Shown here: in pieces, positions 50,898 through 51,717 of the stretch
Numbering within the stretch: position 1 is the first letter of the stretch
Layout: each line of letters begins with the position of its first letter
Assembly: GCA_017935225.1 (NCBI GenBank)
Contig: JAGBIA010000026.1
Coordinates: forward strand, 1-51,717
Length of the DNA: 51,717 bases
Reading direction: 5' to 3'
From: Clostridia bacterium
GTDB taxonomy: Bacteria; Bacillota; Clostridia; Oscillospirales; CAG-272
The notes under the pieces: model-generated
Databases searched by the model: none
What the model saw: only the letters and a program-made list of their open reading frames with translations
What the model was told of the DNA's origin: nothing
Made by a program: the position numbers and the translations under genes

Positions 50898-51717
50898 TCA
50901 CAACATGATCTCAGCAAATTCTTTAGGATAATGAATCTTATACCACATCAGCGTTGCCGCTAACTTGACATAAGTTACACCATGTGCTTTCGGGAATAAA
51001 TATTGAATTTTTCCGATTGAATCGATAAACCAATTCTCTATCTCAATATCTTTGAGTTGCTTTTTCATTTCATCCGAAACACCGCCTCTGAAATAAACAC
51101 CTCTGCGTGTATCTTCCATGATCTTATAGGCATATCCGGTATTTGACATGCCTTTTCGTAACATATGCTTCTCAATGTGATTGAATACATCATCTCGGTA
51201 AGCAATTACATTCCTTACGGGAATGCCTTGGTTTACCAATTCCTTTGCGTTGCCAATCCACACTCCCGTACCGTGAGATAATCCGGCTATCTGAATCAAA
51301 TCGTAAAAGGACCCCAGCGATACCTCTTCTGCCATATCTTTATAGAAATCCGTGCGAAATTCCGGAATGCCATCAGTATTACCGAGTCTGAATTCGTTCA
51401 GCACCTCAATTTGCGAAAAGTTTACTCGCTCAAACGCTGTCCCCGTTGCACGCTCCAAGGCTTGAGACTGCTCAAATTCCGTGTCTGCTAAAAAGGTAAA
51501 GGCACAAGAAGATTTATCAGATTTGACAGTATAAGTTATGATGCGGTTTTCTTCCCGTTCTGTAGCTGTCAGTTCGCAATCCTTGAAGTATTCTTTTATG
51601 ACAGAGTTTGCTATACGCCAAAAATTTGGCGACATTGATAAATCAAAACTTGTATTCCGATGAACAACGTGACGATATGTTTCAAACGGAATGTCATGTC
51701 CGTCCGTTTGCATTTCC
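50898..51717 (-). CDS. PolC C-terminal-like protein, cut by the window edge
   Basis: The frame is open to the right edge. Its last 160 or so residues closely match the end of DNA polymerase III PolC: GIPEFRTDFYKDM, SFYDLIQIAGLSHGTGVWIGNAKELV, RDDVF, YKIMEDTRRG, WFIDSIGKIQYLFPKAHGVTYVKLAATLMWYKIHYPKEFAE. It then stops where PolC normally goes on. The preceding 110 residues (RHVVHRNTSFDLSMSPNFWRI, ITYTVKSDKSSCAFTF) do not look like the palm or fingers of PolC, and no catalytic aspartates are seen. ATG at 51713 is only a possible start. It is therefore either a truncated polymerase or an accessory protein that reuses this domain. The A/T-rich sequence hints at transfer. Confidence 0.75.
   Translation of the reverse strand, partial: EMQTDGHDIPFETYRHVVHRNTSFDLSMSPNFWRIANSVIKEYFKDCELTATEREENRIITYTVKSDKSSCAFTFLADTEFEQSQALERATGTAFERVNFSQIEVLNEFRLGNTDGIPEFRTDFYKDMAEEVSLGSFYDLIQIAGLSHGTGVWIGNAKELVNQGIPVRNVIAYRDDVFNHIEKHMLRKGMSNTGYAYKIMEDTRRGVYFRGGVSDEMKKQLKDIEIENWFIDSIGKIQYLFPKAHGVTYVKLAATLMWYKIHYPKEFAEIML

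Overview
The window looks like a chromosome segment of an anaerobic Bacillota bacterium, probably a gut clostridium. The signs are oxygen-sensitive glycyl-radical enzymes with radical-SAM activases, pyruvate formate-lyase, formate-tetrahydrofolate ligase, rubrerythrin, a CarD regulator, a PolC-type polymerase fragment, strong AAGGAGG-like ribosome sites, TTGACA/TATAAT promoters with 17-base spacing, and many galactoside hydrolases. The taxon cannot be fixed from the sequence. By eye the two ends (about 1-7900 and 50900 to the end) are richer in A/T than the middle, where GAG, CTC, GCG and GAC codons dominate.

Layout. 1-5520 is a defence cluster: the end of a D12-class adenine methyltransferase, an AlwI-family restriction endonuclease, a PIN-domain protein with a C-terminal winged helix, and an OLD-family ATPase/TOPRIM nuclease. 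5521-5864 has no gene but holds an array of short hairpins in front of a four-helix-bundle protein gene. An autoregulated-looking XRE regulator and membrane protein pair follows (6267-7872), then a lipoprotein. 8529-16053 is a galactoside-use operon: GH42 beta-galactosidase, an AlbA_2-type regulator, two tandem GH36 alpha-galactosidases and a lipoprotein. 16093-18836 (minus strand) is an unassigned glycyl-radical enzyme with its activase. 18997-22331 holds three lipoproteins and one small protein; some of the lipoproteins share duplicated domains. Then come an M32 carboxypeptidase and an Amidase_6-like protein.

24599-27752 is pflB-pflA behind a ZTP (pfl) riboswitch with a terminator. It is followed by an SbcD/SbcC-like pair, CarD, oligoendopeptidase F, an AAC(3)-like acetyltransferase with a long structured leader, and a 1004-residue fusion of a sugar permease to a GH2 glycosidase. 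Next are a histidine phosphatase and rubrerythrin. The minus strand from 49525 to 39339 is mostly housekeeping: fhs, tsaE, tsaB, rpiB, ispD, ispF, rpe, a fused ABC exporter, a zinc-ribbon membrane protein and a 2-hydroxyacid dehydrogenase. A regulator diverges from fhs. The right end has a REP-like paired repeat and a PolC C-terminal fragment cut by the window edge.

How it fits together. GH42, two GH36 and the permease-GH2 fusion point to uptake and hydrolysis of short alpha- and beta-galactosides in the cytoplasm, since none of the hydrolases carries a signal peptide. Pyruvate formate-lyase makes formate, and Fhs turns formate into 10-formyl-tetrahydrofolate. The ZTP riboswitch senses the alarmone that builds up when 10-formyl-tetrahydrofolate is short, so the two loci probably form one formate/one-carbon circuit. 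No CRISPR array, rRNA, tRNA or insertion sequence was seen.
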